Positions 47,375 to 56,309 of a stretch of 64,000 nt of DNA are shown here, piece after piece. A program made the position numbers and the translations under genes. How positions within the stretch are numbered: the first letter of the stretch is position 1; every line of letters starts with the position of its first letter. The notes below the pieces were generated by a model that saw nothing but the letters and a program-made list of their open reading frames with translations, had not been told where the DNA came from and did no database searches. This DNA comes from JAKAQB01 sp027320105 (GTDB taxonomy: Bacteria; Actinomycetota; Acidimicrobiia; Acidimicrobiales; Palsa-688), in assembly GCA_027320105.1 (NCBI GenBank), contig DAHVMA010000088.1:29285-93284 (forward strand), read 5' to 3'.

Positions 47375-48979
47375 ATGTCCATGAGCGCTGACTCGAAGGT
47401 GGCGAGCCGAGTCCACCGCCTACGCCCGAACAGCATCGGTCTGCTCGGGGTCATGTTCTTGCTGATCGGGGCGACGGCGCCCCTGCTCAGCATCCTTGGG
47501 AACGTCCCGATCGAGGTCGCTGACGGCAATGGCGTGTACGCGCCATCCGGCTACATCCTCTGGATCGTCGGCCTCCTGCTCTTCGCCGTCGGCTACGCGG
47601 CCATGGCCAAGCGGCTGGTGTCGACCGGGGGCTTCTACAGCTACATCAGCCACGGCCTCGGTCGCCCGGTCGGCCTCGCCGCAGGCTGGTCCGCACTGGC
47701 GGCGTACGCGGTGGGGGAGGCGGGGCTCTTCGGCGCCCTCGGCTATTTCGCTGCCAACACCTTCGCCACCCAGGTCAACATCCACCTGTCGTGGATTGTC
47801 TACGCCGTGGTCGGCCTGGCGATCGTCGCCGTGCTGAGCTACCGCGACATCCGGATGAGCACGAAGCTCCTTGGCGTCCTTGGCTGCTGCGAGGTCCTGG
47901 TCTTGCTGATCGTTGACGTCGTCGTCATCGCCAAGGGAGGTGCCCACGGCGTCACGGCCAGCCCGCTCAACCCGGCCAAGGCGTTCACAGGGCCCTCGCC
48001 AACGGTCGGGCTGATGTTCGCCTTCCTGTCCTGGGTGGGGTTCGAGATGATCCCGAACTACGCCGAAGAGACCGCCGACGCCGAGCGTAACACCAGCCGA
48101 GGCCTGTACGTGGGCGTGGTTGCCCTCGGCCTCCTCTTCATCTTCAGCGCTTGGGCCGGGATCGTCGGGAACGGCGTCAGCGGGTCGGTGGCCCTCGCCG
48201 CCAAGAACCCCGTGAACTTCTACTACCTGATGACCAGCCACTTCGTCGGGAGCTGGGCCACCGACATAATGAAGTGGCTGATCGTGACGAGCACCTTTGC
48301 CGCCTGTCTGGTGTGGCACCAGACGACGTCCCGCTACTACTACGTGTTGGGACGCGAAGGCGTCGGACGTCCTCTGGGTCGCACGCACGACCGGCACAAG
48401 TCGCCCCATGCAGCAGTGATCTTCCAGACGGCGGTGGTGCTGGCGTGGGGCGGGCTGTTCCTCATCTTCTACGCCACGGACAAGGCGGCGCGCGTCTACG
48501 CTGGTAACTTTGCCACCGCCCCCTACGCGGAGCTGTTCGCGTGGCTGCTGGTGGCTACGACGCTCTTCATCCTCGTCAACGAGTTTCTCTGCTCCATCGC
48601 TGTCATCGCGTACTTCCGCCGAGAACCCAGGGCAACGGCGGCCGATTGGCTGCGTACGGTCGTGGCACCGGTCTTGGCAACCGTGCTGATGGGCATCATG
48701 CTGGTCGTCGCCGTGACGCACGTCGGTACCCTTGGGGGAGCAGTTAGCTTCGTGAAAGCGATCCCATGGGTGTGCCTCGGATGGGTGGTGTTGGGTCTGG
48801 GCCTGGCGCTGTGGCTGCGATCTCGACGGCCGGAGACTTACACTCGGCTCGGCGCCGTCTTGGACAAGCTCGGCACGCACCACACCGACACGCCGGAGGC
48901 AGCACATGCGCCGCTCTCACCGATCAACCTCGAGGTCGACCAGCCCCCGGGCGAGGCGGTCACAGAAACGAACGTCTGA
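47375..48979 (+). CDS. APC-family amino acid/amine permease
   Basis: Transporter of 534 residues; the ATG at 47375 has GGAGGA three bases upstream, better than the earlier frame start that lies inside the operator. About 12 hydrophobic helices follow. Helix 1 has GVMFLLIGATAPLLSILGNVP and the next AKRLVSTGGFYSYISHGLGR, the amino acid-polyamine-organocation pattern. Helix 6 carries FLSWVGFEMIPNYAEET. A hydrophilic tail ends the protein. Followed 45 bases later by a CoA ligase, it probably imports the acid or amine that the ligase activates. Confidence 0.88.
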   Translation: MSMSADSKVASRVHRLRPNSIGLLGVMFLLIGATAPLLSILGNVPIEVADGNGVYAPSGYILWIVGLLLFAVGYAAMAKRLVSTGGFYSYISHGLGRPVGLAAGWSALAAYAVGEAGLFGALGYFAANTFATQVNIHLSWIVYAVVGLAIVAVLSYRDIRMSTKLLGVLGCCEVLVLLIVDVVVIAKGGAHGVTASPLNPAKAFTGPSPTVGLMFAFLSWVGFEMIPNYAEETADAERNTSRGLYVGVVALGLLFIFSAWAGIVGNGVSGSVALAAKNPVNFYYLMTSHFVGSWATDIMKWLIVTSTFAACLVWHQTTSRYYYVLGREGVGRPLGRTHDRHKSPHAAVIFQTAVVLAWGGLFLIFYATDKAARVYAGNFATAPYAELFAWLLVATTLFILVNEFLCSIAVIAYFRREPRATAADWLRTVVAPVLATVLMGIMLVVAVTHVGTLGGAVSFVKAIPWVCLGWVVLGLGLALWLRSRRPETYTRLGAVLDKLGTHHTDTPEAAHAPLSPINLEVDQPPGEAVTETNV

Positions 48980-49024
48980 CGTGCGGACGATAGAGCCCCA
49001 GATCCGCGGCGTGAGGCCTGGCGT

Positions 49025-50617
49025 ATGACAGCCGCGTACCTCTTGGACGAGCGAACCAGCCGGCACCCCGAGCGCGTTTTCCTGCGCACCAAGGACGGTG
49101 ACCTCACGTACCGGCAGGTGGCGGACGGCAGTTCCCGCCTCGCCCGGGGGCTGGCCGGCCTCGGGATCGAAGCCGGCGAGCCGACCACCATGCTGATGAA
49201 GAACTCGGCCGATCACGTGTTGTCCTCGTTCGCCATCCACCGGGTCGGAGGCGTTCCCGTCCCCATCAACACCGCACTGCTGGGCCAGCCCCTTCTTCAC
49301 CAGCTGCAGCTGTCGCGGTCTTCCGTCCTGCTCATCGACGCGGAGCTGGTGCCGGTGGTCGCGCCCCTCCTCGAAGAGATGTCGGCGCTCCGGCACGTCG
49401 TCGTTCGCGGTGCCAGTCGATCCGAGGCGGTGGGGACGTCATCGGTGTCGTGGTGGGACTTTCACGAGCTGTTTGGGGAATCACCGATGACCCGAGCCGT
49501 CACCACCGATGAGCTGGCGCCCGGCATGATGCTGTTCACCTCGGGGACCACGGGTCCCTCGAAGGCTTGCGTACTTTCGCATCGCTATCTCCTCCGGCAG
49601 GGAAGCTGGCATGTGAAGTACCTGGGCCTCACGGCCGACGACGTCCTCTACAGTCCCTTCCCCTTGTTCCACATCGACAGTGCCACCCTGACCGTCATGG
49701 CGGCGCTGCAGGCGGGCGGCACGGCGGCGATCGGGGAGCGGTTCAGTGCCTCCGGGTTCTGGCAGGAAGTCGTCGCCTTCGAGGCGACGGTCTTCAACTT
49801 CATGGGCGCGACGCTCTCGATCCTCTGGAAGCAGCAGGGAACGGGCGCCGAAGGGCAGCACCGGGTCCGTCTGGCGTGGGGGGTGCCCCTCCCGCCGTGG
49901 CAGCAGGAGTTCGAGAAGCGCTTCGGGTTCCCGCTCTACGAGGTCTACGGACTGACCGATGGTGGCGTGGTTGCCTACGATCCGCTGGACGGGTCGAAGC
50001 GCCCCGGCTCCTGCGGAAGGGTCATCGACGAGTACGAGGTGGCGATCGGCGATGACCGCGGCGACCTTCTTCCGCGTGGGGCCGTCGGCGAGATCGTGAT
50101 CAGGCCCCGTGAAGTCGGCACGACCATGTCAGAATATTTCGGAATGCCCGAAGAGACGCTCCGAGCCTTTGAGGGTCTGTGGCTCCACACGGGCGACTTG
50201 GGCCGACTCGACCAGGGCGGGAGCCTGTACTTCCTTGGACGGAGGAAGGACAGCATTCGCCGGCGAGGCGAGAACATCTCGGCGTTCGAGGTCGAGGAGA
50301 TCGTTGCCCAGCATCCCGACGTCGTCGAGGTTGCCGCCATCGGTGTGCCGAGCGACCTCACCGAAGAAGACGTGAAGGTCTGCGTTGTGCTTCGAAACGG
50401 TGCACCGTTGAGCCCATCGGAGCTGGGGGAGTTCTGCCTTCAGCGGGCTCCCGCCCACATGGTGCCGCGGTACGTCGAGATCGTGTCGAGCCTTCCGAAG
50501 ACGCCGACGCAGAAGGTGGAGAAGTTCCGCTTGCAGGAGCGATGGATGACCGGCAGCACGTGGGACCGGCAGGCGACGATGGGTGAATCTCGCGCCATGG
50601 AGCGTGCGAAGGGATGA
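49025..50617 (+). CDS. Acyl-CoA synthetase, CaiC-like
   Basis: AMP-forming ligase of 530 residues that activates a carboxylic acid as its CoA thioester. The adenylation motif LFTSGTTGPSKACVLSH, the A5 motif VYGLTDGGV, A7 WLHTGDLGRLD, A8 RRKDSIRRRGENISAFEVE and the catalytic Lys near PKTPTQKVEKFRL are all present. Sequence style in the substrate region (SASGFWQEVVAFEATVFNFM) resembles crotonobetaine/carnitine-CoA ligase and related enzymes. It sits between a permease and an enoyl-CoA hydratase. The substrate is inferred, not shown. Confidence 0.87.
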   Translation: MTAAYLLDERTSRHPERVFLRTKDGDLTYRQVADGSSRLARGLAGLGIEAGEPTTMLMKNSADHVLSSFAIHRVGGVPVPINTALLGQPLLHQLQLSRSSVLLIDAELVPVVAPLLEEMSALRHVVVRGASRSEAVGTSSVSWWDFHELFGESPMTRAVTTDELAPGMMLFTSGTTGPSKACVLSHRYLLRQGSWHVKYLGLTADDVLYSPFPLFHIDSATLTVMAALQAGGTAAIGERFSASGFWQEVVAFEATVFNFMGATLSILWKQQGTGAEGQHRVRLAWGVPLPPWQQEFEKRFGFPLYEVYGLTDGGVVAYDPLDGSKRPGSCGRVIDEYEVAIGDDRGDLLPRGAVGEIVIRPREVGTTMSEYFGMPEETLRAFEGLWLHTGDLGRLDQGGSLYFLGRRKDSIRRRGENISAFEVEEIVAQHPDVVEVAAIGVPSDLTEEDVKVCVVLRNGAPLSPSELGEFCLQRAPAHMVPRYVEIVSSLPKTPTQKVEKFRLQERWMTGSTWDRQATMGESRAMERAKG

Positions 50618-50630
50618 GAGTAGCAGGGGG

Positions 50631-51461
50631 ATGGTAGGAATAGTGAAGACAGACCATGGAACGGGATTGCACAGCCCCGTCGACTACCGACTTGATCCGG
50701 CTGGCGTTGCCTGGATCACGCTGAATCGACCACATCGCTTGAACGCCATCACCGACGAGTTGGTTCGCGGGGTGGTCAATGCGCTCTCAGCGGCGTCGCG
50801 TGACGACGCGAGGGCGGTGGTTATGCGGGGCCAAGGGCGAGCGTTCTGTGCCGGACAGGATCTCTTGGAGCAGGACGACGGGCCGGGCTCCCGGTCCCAT
50901 GGCGAGGCGCTGCAAGACGTCACGCGCGGCATCCGGCGGCTCAGTGCTCCGGTCATCGCTGCGGTCCACGGCTATGCGCTGGGTGGAGGGTTCGAGTTCG
51001 TCCTGGCTTCCGACCTCGTCGTGGCGGCACGCGGTGCGGTGTTCGGGTTCCCGGAGGTGGGGGTGGGGCTGAGCGTCACCGGTGGGGTGACGATGTTGCT
51101 GCCGCGTCTGGTCGGACCGTTGCGGGCGAAGCAGCTCCTGCTGTTGGGCGAGCACCTCGACGCGACGCAGGCTCTGCAGCTAGGTCTCGTGAACTGGGTG
51201 GTCAACGACGGCGAGGTCGACCGGCACGTCGACGACGTGGTGAAGCGCTTGCTCGACAAGCCCCGGGCGAGCGTGGCGCTGGCGAAGAAGGCACTCGACA
51301 TCGGGCTGGACAACACATTGGAAGCACAGCTCGAGGCGGAGGTTGCGCACCTGATGCTCACCGGCCGATCAGAGGAGGCTCGAGCTGCAGCGCTGGCGTT
51401 TCGCGCCGCAGGAGATGGCGATGCGGAGCGGGCCGATCCGGGCCAGGCGGCGCCGGCGTGA
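50631..51461 (+). CDS. Enoyl-CoA hydratase/isomerase family protein
   Basis: Crotonase-fold enzyme of 276 residues from ATG at 50631, with AGGGGG just upstream. Substrate and oxyanion elements are conserved: WITLNRPHRLNAITDELV, MRGQGRAFCAGQDL and AVHGYALGGGFEFVLASDL. FGFPEVGVGLSVTGGVTMLL follows, in which the usual catalytic Glu position has E in FPEVG and the second Glu is replaced by Val-Thr. It may therefore be an isomerase or dehydratase such as CaiD rather than a standard hydratase. It is the last gene of the permease operon. Confidence 0.87.
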   Translation: MVGIVKTDHGTGLHSPVDYRLDPAGVAWITLNRPHRLNAITDELVRGVVNALSAASRDDARAVVMRGQGRAFCAGQDLLEQDDGPGSRSHGEALQDVTRGIRRLSAPVIAAVHGYALGGGFEFVLASDLVVAARGAVFGFPEVGVGLSVTGGVTMLLPRLVGPLRAKQLLLLGEHLDATQALQLGLVNWVVNDGEVDRHVDDVVKRLLDKPRASVALAKKALDIGLDNTLEAQLEAEVAHLMLTGRSEEARAAALAFRAAGDGDAERADPGQAAPA

Positions 51462-51889
51462 CCGTTCGCGCCATGAGGGAGTTGCTCCAGAGCCCACCGG
51501 ACAGCCTCGCGGGTGTCGTGGAGCGCTCGGTCAGCGCAGCGGCCACCACGTCGCTGAAGAGTATCCGTCACCCGGCAGCCTGATCTGGTCAACCGTGTCA
51601 TACGGCGGCTGAACAGCGGACCCTCTGCGAGCAGCGCGGTCACGCCCCCCACCTGGTCGCTTTGGTCCGGGCCAGAGCCACCTTCCGCAACGGGGTGCTC
51701 GTCGAAGGAGACGACGACGACGACACCGGCGACGGCACCGAGGCCCCTGGCGATGACACCACCGGCTTCAATCCGCCTGGCTGAGCATTCGTGCCGTGAT
51801 GCTCGCGAGCCGGGCTCGCGGGGGGGACCCGTGCCCCAGGCCTGCCGCTAGGAGCCTGTCGGGGATGTGCGTCTTGCGAGCCGCGCTGA
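51462..51889. other. Gene-poor stretch, possible relic
   Basis: No intact gene. A frame at about 51620-51783 ends LVALVRARATFRNGVLVEG followed by an Asp-rich tail. It has coding-like composition and could be the tail of a transposase or other lost gene, but I cannot assign it. A run of GAC codons (51710-51725) makes the acidic tail. Confidence 0.35.
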
Positions 51890-53275
51890 TCAGTGCTGCT
51901 CGTGAGGTGGGCGGTTGAGGAAGGACGGGTCCTGGTAGATGGACTCCCCTCGGAAGATCGTGGCGTGGCGCACGCCGCCCTCGATCAGCGGGGCCGACGC
52001 GCTGTAGCCGAGGAAGAGGAACAGCGAGAACGCCTGGATCAGTATCCATGGCAGGTCGTCGGCGCCGAAGACCCCGCTCAGGCTCCAGTCGTTCAGGCCG
52101 TGGAGCAGCGCAGGCAGGCTAACGCCGAAGATCCAGAGCGGTATGCGCTGGCGCCGGTAGTTCGTGCCGAGGCCGACGAAGAAGCCCGCGATGCCTGCCC
52201 ACAGCGCGTGCTGGAACCCGTCCACGAACACTCGCTCCGTGAATTCGAGAATGCCTACTGCCTGGCCGCGGGCTATCGTGACGAGGGCCAGAGGCACGTA
52301 TACCTTCGATGCTTCGTAGGCGCCGAAGATGAGGCCCGACAGGGTCGCGAGGAACATCCACATACGTGGGTCGAACTTCGTCCCCTTCGTCCGCAGCAAC
52401 AAGAACGCGAGCACGAGGACCGGCAGGTCCTTCGTCAGCTCCTCCGCGAAGCCCACGCCGAAGATCCACGGGGCAAGGTCGTGGTTCGTCAGGTTCGGCG
52501 CGAGGGCACGCTCCCAGGGGAGGGTCATCGCCGGGATGAGGACGAGCTCGGCGGCAACTATCACTGCCGCCACGACCACGTGCTGCCTTTGGATGCGACC
52601 CGGCCTGATGAGGTACCAGAAGACCAACGCCCACAGCGGCGCGATATAGAGGCAGTATGCCCACCCGAGCGTCTGAAGGTTCGTGGTATGGCGGAAGACC
52701 ACCAGGAACACGAGCGGCGTGAGGCCGTAGACCGCGACGAGCAGGCGGTACCATCGTCTGAGGTCGGGGTCCTTGAGCCAGCTCCGCAAGGGCACGAGGA
52801 TGTCCAGGGCGTGCCTCAGGTCCGCTCTCGTAAGCGCCCTTGGCTTGCGCGGCTGCCCGCCCGGGTGGCCAACTGGCTCGGGGGCGCCGGCACGCGCTGG
52901 CTCGTCCGCCCACACAGTGGTCGCGCTCGTGAGCGCCGTGTCGCCAGTCGCTTCGAATCGCACCAGCGGGCCGTCTGGGGCCGCCAGCCGCACCTCGACC
53001 ACGCCAGTGAGCCGCAGGCGCGCGATCGCCCGGCCGCCTACCCAGGTGCCAGCCCGCCCCACGCTTTCTGCCGTCCAGCCCTCCGGGTCCCAGATGATCC
53101 GCAAGTGGGTCCTCGAGACCCGCGGGTCGTCGACGGGGGCGACGCTCATGGAGCTCCTGCCTATCGTCGCTTCGGTGCCGGGCCGGAGCACGGCGGACCT
53201 GCCGGCCACTGTGAGCCGTAGCTCACCTTCTCCGAGATCGCCGGCCACGTCCCGATCCACCGCTGTCCTCTCCAC
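51890..53275 (-). CDS. FHA domain fused to PrsW intramembrane protease
   Basis: Protein of 461 residues. Residues about 15-125 are an FHA phosphothreonine-binding domain with the key GRSS and DPRVSRTHLRI (Arg and Ser-Arg-x-His preserved). A linker leads to a membrane domain of about 8 helices. It carries the PrsW glutamic-protease residues: Glu pair in VGFAEELTKDLPVL, His in DGFQHALWAG and His-x-x-x-Asp in ALLHGLNDW. PrsW cleaves anti-sigma factors and other single-pass membrane proteins. The FHA fusion would bring the protease under control of threonine phosphorylation. It is divergent from another FHA gene, with about 100 bases between. Confidence 0.82.
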   Translation of the reverse strand: MERTAVDRDVAGDLGEGELRLTVAGRSAVLRPGTEATIGRSSMSVAPVDDPRVSRTHLRIIWDPEGWTAESVGRAGTWVGGRAIARLRLTGVVEVRLAAPDGPLVRFEATGDTALTSATTVWADEPARAGAPEPVGHPGGQPRKPRALTRADLRHALDILVPLRSWLKDPDLRRWYRLLVAVYGLTPLVFLVVFRHTTNLQTLGWAYCLYIAPLWALVFWYLIRPGRIQRQHVVVAAVIVAAELVLIPAMTLPWERALAPNLTNHDLAPWIFGVGFAEELTKDLPVLVLAFLLLRTKGTKFDPRMWMFLATLSGLIFGAYEASKVYVPLALVTIARGQAVGILEFTERVFVDGFQHALWAGIAGFFVGLGTNYRRQRIPLWIFGVSLPALLHGLNDWSLSGVFGADDLPWILIQAFSLFLFLGYSASAPLIEGGVRHATIFRGESIYQDPSFLNRPPHEQH

Positions 53276-53360
53276 CTCGACGCTGAGCGGATGGTAGAGC
53301 TTCCGTCCGGCGTTGTCGATGGTTACTTGTATCGCGCGCTGTCGTCGGCAATGGTTCTGG

Positions 53361-53375
53361 CATAATCGGGAGGTG
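53361..53375 (+). promoter_or_regulatory. -10 element placing transcription start on the GTG
   Basis: CATAAT at 53361-53366 is followed by six bases and then GTG at 53373. Transcription would begin on the start codon, giving a leaderless mRNA, which is common in actinobacteria. The GGGAGG overlapping the GTG is too close to serve as a ribosome-binding site. No clear -35 is visible. Confidence 0.5.
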
Positions 53376-53972
53376 CCGGCCTACCTCGAGATATGGGCAA
53401 AGGCCGGCGTCCGGCTGGTTGCCCTGGAGAAGGAGCCGGTTGCGATCGGCAAGCGTCCGGGCGGCGGTGTGGTGATCGAGGACGACAGGACGGTATCGCG
53501 CCTTCACGCTGTAGTGGAGCCCGTGGGGGGTGGCTGGTGCATTCGCGACCTCGGCAGCCGCAACGGCACGTTCGTGAACGGCCAGAGGATCTGGGCCGAG
53601 CAAGCGCTGCACAGAGGCGACGAGATCCGGACCGGATCGACCCGGATCGTATTTCGCGACGACGAGCCTCGCAGCGTGGCAAGTCAGACCCTGGCTGCTG
53701 CCGGGATGCCGGTACTCACCGCGCGCGAGCGGGACGTGCTGGTAGCGCTGTGCAGGCCCTTGCTCTCCGGAGGTGTCTTCCGCGAGCCGGCTTCGGTCCG
53801 CGAGGTAGCGACGGAGCTCGTCGTGTCGGAGGCTGCGGTGAAGCAGCACCTGGCACATCTCTACGACAAGTTCAGCCTGTACGGCACGGGCGAGCGCCGT
53901 AGGGTGAGGCTCGCCAACGAGGCGCTCTCCCGCGGTGCGGTGAGCGTCGCGGACGTGGGTGGGAAAGGCTGA
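53373..53972 (+). CDS. FHA-domain protein with C-terminal helix-turn-helix
   Basis: About 199 residues from the GTG at 53373, beginning VPAYLEIWAKAGVRLVAL. An intact FHA domain (IGKRPGGGVVIEDDRTVSRLH, then LGSRNGTFVNGQRI) binds phosphothreonine peptides. The C-terminal part LTARERDVLVALCRPLLSGG and VREVATELVVSEAAVKQHLA is a LuxR-like helix-turn-helix, extended by DKFSLYGTGERRRVRLANEA. It therefore looks like a transcription factor whose docking depends on a phosphorylated partner. Candidate partners are the kinase at 59605 and the membrane protein encoded next to it. Similar FHA-HTH proteins are known from actinobacterial genomes. Confidence 0.82.
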   Translation: MPAYLEIWAKAGVRLVALEKEPVAIGKRPGGGVVIEDDRTVSRLHAVVEPVGGGWCIRDLGSRNGTFVNGQRIWAEQALHRGDEIRTGSTRIVFRDDEPRSVASQTLAAAGMPVLTARERDVLVALCRPLLSGGVFREPASVREVATELVVSEAAVKQHLAHLYDKFSLYGTGERRRVRLANEALSRGAVSVADVGGKG

Positions 53973-53995
53973 CGCGAGCCTCTCCGCTCCGCGGC

Positions 53996-55408
53996 TCAGC
54001 CGCTACCGCTAGGCGAGGAGGCAAGTGGCGTGAAACCTTCAAGTTTCGCGGTCATGGTCTGACCGGTAGTCTCGTCGTAGTACGCCTCGCTCACGGGAAT
54101 GCCGGTGGAGGGGTTGAGCGCGATGGCCATGGTCATGTGGTCGACGCTCGGGGTACGGCCAGAGAGAGCGGTGGTGGTGGTGTCGGTCAGGTCCACGAGC
54201 ACGGCTCGGAATGTTCCAAGCGGCACGCTCACCTGCTCTAGCTTCACCACTCGCGCAACCTCCAGAAGCTTCGCGCTTGCCGGGGTGCCCGAAGCAGAGA
54301 AGGTGCAGGAGGAACTGAACGACCAGGAGCGCCCGGGCTCGAGCGGCTCCTTGTAGGTTACGAGGGGTGGCGACCACGTACAAGCGGTCGTAACCGGTGC
54401 ACCGGAGGCGTTGAGGAACTCACTACTCGTCTCCACGATGCTCTGCGGGCTGAAGCTGTACAGGTCGCTCTCTACCATCGGGTCGCCGAAACCTGTCCAG
54501 GCGACCCCTACCTGGTTGCCTACATGCAGGACCTCGGCCGTGGAGACGGTCTGGCCGGAGGCGGCTCCGGAGGTCGTGGATGCGCTCCCGCCGGTCAGCG
54601 TCGTTGCGTAGCGGTACGTGCCGAAGGGAGGCAAGCCGAAGCCAGCTCGTGACGACGTTGGTGACGAGCCAAGGGGAGAGGGCGCGGAGGAACCGGAGCG
54701 GCCCGTCGTTGACGGGGCTGGCCTACGTGACGAGGATCCCCTGCCAAGACCGGACAGGTTCGCCCCTACGGCGGCCAGCAGTAACAGGAGGACTCCAGCA
54801 ACTGCCACGCGGCGCCTACGCGTGCCAAGCCATGCCGGCCACGCACCTCTCGCCGGAGGGGCCGAACCTGCAGCGTGCGCCTGCACATCCCCCGCCGTGG
54901 CACCGGCGGCCTCCGCGCCTTGTACAGCCACCGAGGCGGTCTCTTCGCCAGTCGGCCACGTAGCGGAGGTTGCGGTCTGTTCGGGCGCCTCGGCCTCGGC
55001 CTCGGCCTCCGAGCCTGAGTCCATGGTCGCTACGGTCGCCGCGTCTGCCGCTCCGAGAGCAAGCGCCCAGGTGCCGACGGCCCAGCGGGAGAGCGACTCG
55101 TCGATGCCGAGGTCCTCGTGAAGCCGGGACACCAGCCTGGGCATGAGCAAGGATGCCGGCTGCGAGGGGGCCGAGCCGCTTGCCTGTAGCTCGACGAGCA
55201 CGCCGCTTCGCAGGGCGGCCACTGCCACTGCTATCTCCGCCGGATGCTCGCCGCAGAGGTCGCGCAGGAAGGCCTCGACACGGCGCGGGTCGCCGGCGAG
55301 GGACGGTCCTTTTTCCCGGACCAGGCTCACGATCGTCGAGCGCATGGCAGCTCGTGCCGATTGGGCACCCCCGATACCGCCAGAGCCTGTGTTCACCACT
55401 TCGCTCAC
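53996..55408 (-). CDS. Single-pass membrane protein with cytoplasmic and external domains
   Basis: About 470 residues. Residues 20-125 form a helical domain (MRSTIVSLVREKGPSLAGDP, VEAFLRDLCGEHPAEIAVAV, then DLGIDESLSRWAVGTWALAL). This domain recurs at the N-terminus of many bacterial kinase- and FHA-associated proteins. An acidic/Ala-rich linker leads to one membrane helix (VAVAGVLLLLLAAVGANL, about 199-216). A Ser-rich stalk and a beta-rich extracytoplasmic domain follow. Its topology is what a PrsW protease would cleave, and an FHA-PrsW gene lies 2.1 kb away. Thr-rich linkers could supply phosphorylation sites. Function unknown. Confidence 0.7.
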   Translation of the reverse strand: MSEVVNTGSGGIGGAQSARAAMRSTIVSLVREKGPSLAGDPRRVEAFLRDLCGEHPAEIAVAVAALRSGVLVELQASGSAPSQPASLLMPRLVSRLHEDLGIDESLSRWAVGTWALALGAADAATVATMDSGSEAEAEAEAPEQTATSATWPTGEETASVAVQGAEAAGATAGDVQAHAAGSAPPARGAWPAWLGTRRRRVAVAGVLLLLLAAVGANLSGLGRGSSSRRPAPSTTGRSGSSAPSPLGSSPTSSRAGFGLPPFGTYRYATTLTGGSASTTSGAASGQTVSTAEVLHVGNQVGVAWTGFGDPMVESDLYSFSPQSIVETSSEFLNASGAPVTTACTWSPPLVTYKEPLEPGRSWSFSSSCTFSASGTPASAKLLEVARVVKLEQVSVPLGTFRAVLVDLTDTTTTALSGRTPSVDHMTMAIALNPSTGIPVSEAYYDETTGQTMTAKLEGFTPLASSPSGSG

Positions 55409-55920
55409 CGCTCCTCACCCGTGGCTAGCAGCGTCCCTGGCGCTCCAACGTGCCAGCGCTACGGCGCCTGTGCCCGGCCGATCGAGGCTGGCCGTCGACC
55501 GGCAAGCCTGATCGTATGATGGCATCGCCGGGTGGCGAGGACAACTGCCGGAAGGAAGGGCGTGGCAGCATGGCGGAAAAGACGGCCAGCGAGGGCCGGA
55601 GTCGCCCCCTGCCCTGAGCATCGGCGGCACGCTCGTGGAGCACGTGGCGGGACGGCGCTTGGTGATCGGGCACGGGGAGGATGCCGATGTGCAGACGGAA
55701 GCACTGAGGGCCCCCGACGATCCCGAGACCCCCGAGCAAGAGCCCTGGCCCCGCCGTGACGGCCGTCCCGCGTGACCGCTGCTGGGCGAAGCGTTGTGGG
55801 GCTGGCGGACCGGCAAGGCGCTGGTCGCTCGTTGATGCTGGGCCGGCCGATGGATGGGTGCGCCTGAGTGTCGCTATCCGCGTGCCGCGATCGCCGCCTA
55901 CGGGGTGCCGGAGGCGAGAA
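55409..55920. other. Gene-free or decayed stretch
   Basis: No frame is convincing. A short run reading IGGTLVEHVAGRRLVIGHGE at about 55620-55679, with a stop at about 55774, has coding-like composition but no start or family. The segment may hold the relic of a gene lost when the island was assembled. Confidence 0.35.
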
Positions 55921-56232
55921 TCACTCCTGGGCGGAGAGCGCCACGAGCATCCCGAGCACGACAGCTTCGAGCGGGCACATCAGCCGCTGCGGCGAGCCCG
56001 TGTCGGCGACGATCGCCTCCCCGAGCCGATCCAGGCTGCCGACCAAGGCCCCTCCGAGGCCGGGGAGGTCCCCTGGGCCGGGAGATATCTCGACCTTCGA
56101 GCGTCTCGGGCCGAGGAAGTCGCGTACCGCCGCGACCAGCGCCCCGATGTCGTCGAGGATCCAGACGTCGAAGGCGACGCAGCGCACGGCCTCGCCGGCC
56201 GGCAGGGGGCGGGGCTCGGTGATGTGGTCCAT
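55921..56232 (-). CDS. Small hypothetical protein
   Basis: Possible 103-residue protein from ATG at 56232 with AGGGAC upstream. The frame shows natural-looking sequence: EAVRCVAFDVWILDDIGALV, FLGPRRSKVEISPGPGDLPG and LDRLGEAIVADTG. It has no membrane helix and no motif that I recognise. It is divergent from the AbiE-like pair, whose inverted repeat lies only 28 bases from its start, so it could share regulation. Codon bias supports coding, but homology evidence is absent. Confidence 0.45.
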   Translation of the reverse strand: MDHITEPRPLPAGEAVRCVAFDVWILDDIGALVAAVRDFLGPRRSKVEISPGPGDLPGLGGALVGSLDRLGEAIVADTGSPQRLMCPLEAVVLGMLVALSAQE

Positions 56233-56259
56233 GTCCCTGTGTGTGTGCCGGCACCGACA

Positions 56260-56303
56260 TCGGTCTCCTTTGGAGCATCCACAGGAGACCGAGGTGCTAG
56301 GAT
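56260..56303. promoter_or_regulatory. Inverted-repeat operator and leaderless promoter of the AbiE-like pair
   Basis: TCGGTCTCCT at 56260-56269 and its exact complement AGGAGACCGA at 56283-56292 form a 10-base perfect inverted repeat with a 13-base spacer. A -10-like TAGGAT at 56298-56303 follows, then six bases to the ATG at 56310, so the mRNA is probably leaderless. AbiEi-type antitoxins repress their own promoter by binding inverted repeats, so this is the expected operator. Confidence 0.6.
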
Positions 56304-56309
56304 AACGAT

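Noticed and set aside
51620..51783. Transposase C-terminal fragment
   Set aside because: The tail LVALVRARATFRNGVLVEG is suggestive, but I cannot match it to an IS family and there are no inverted repeats or catalytic residues.
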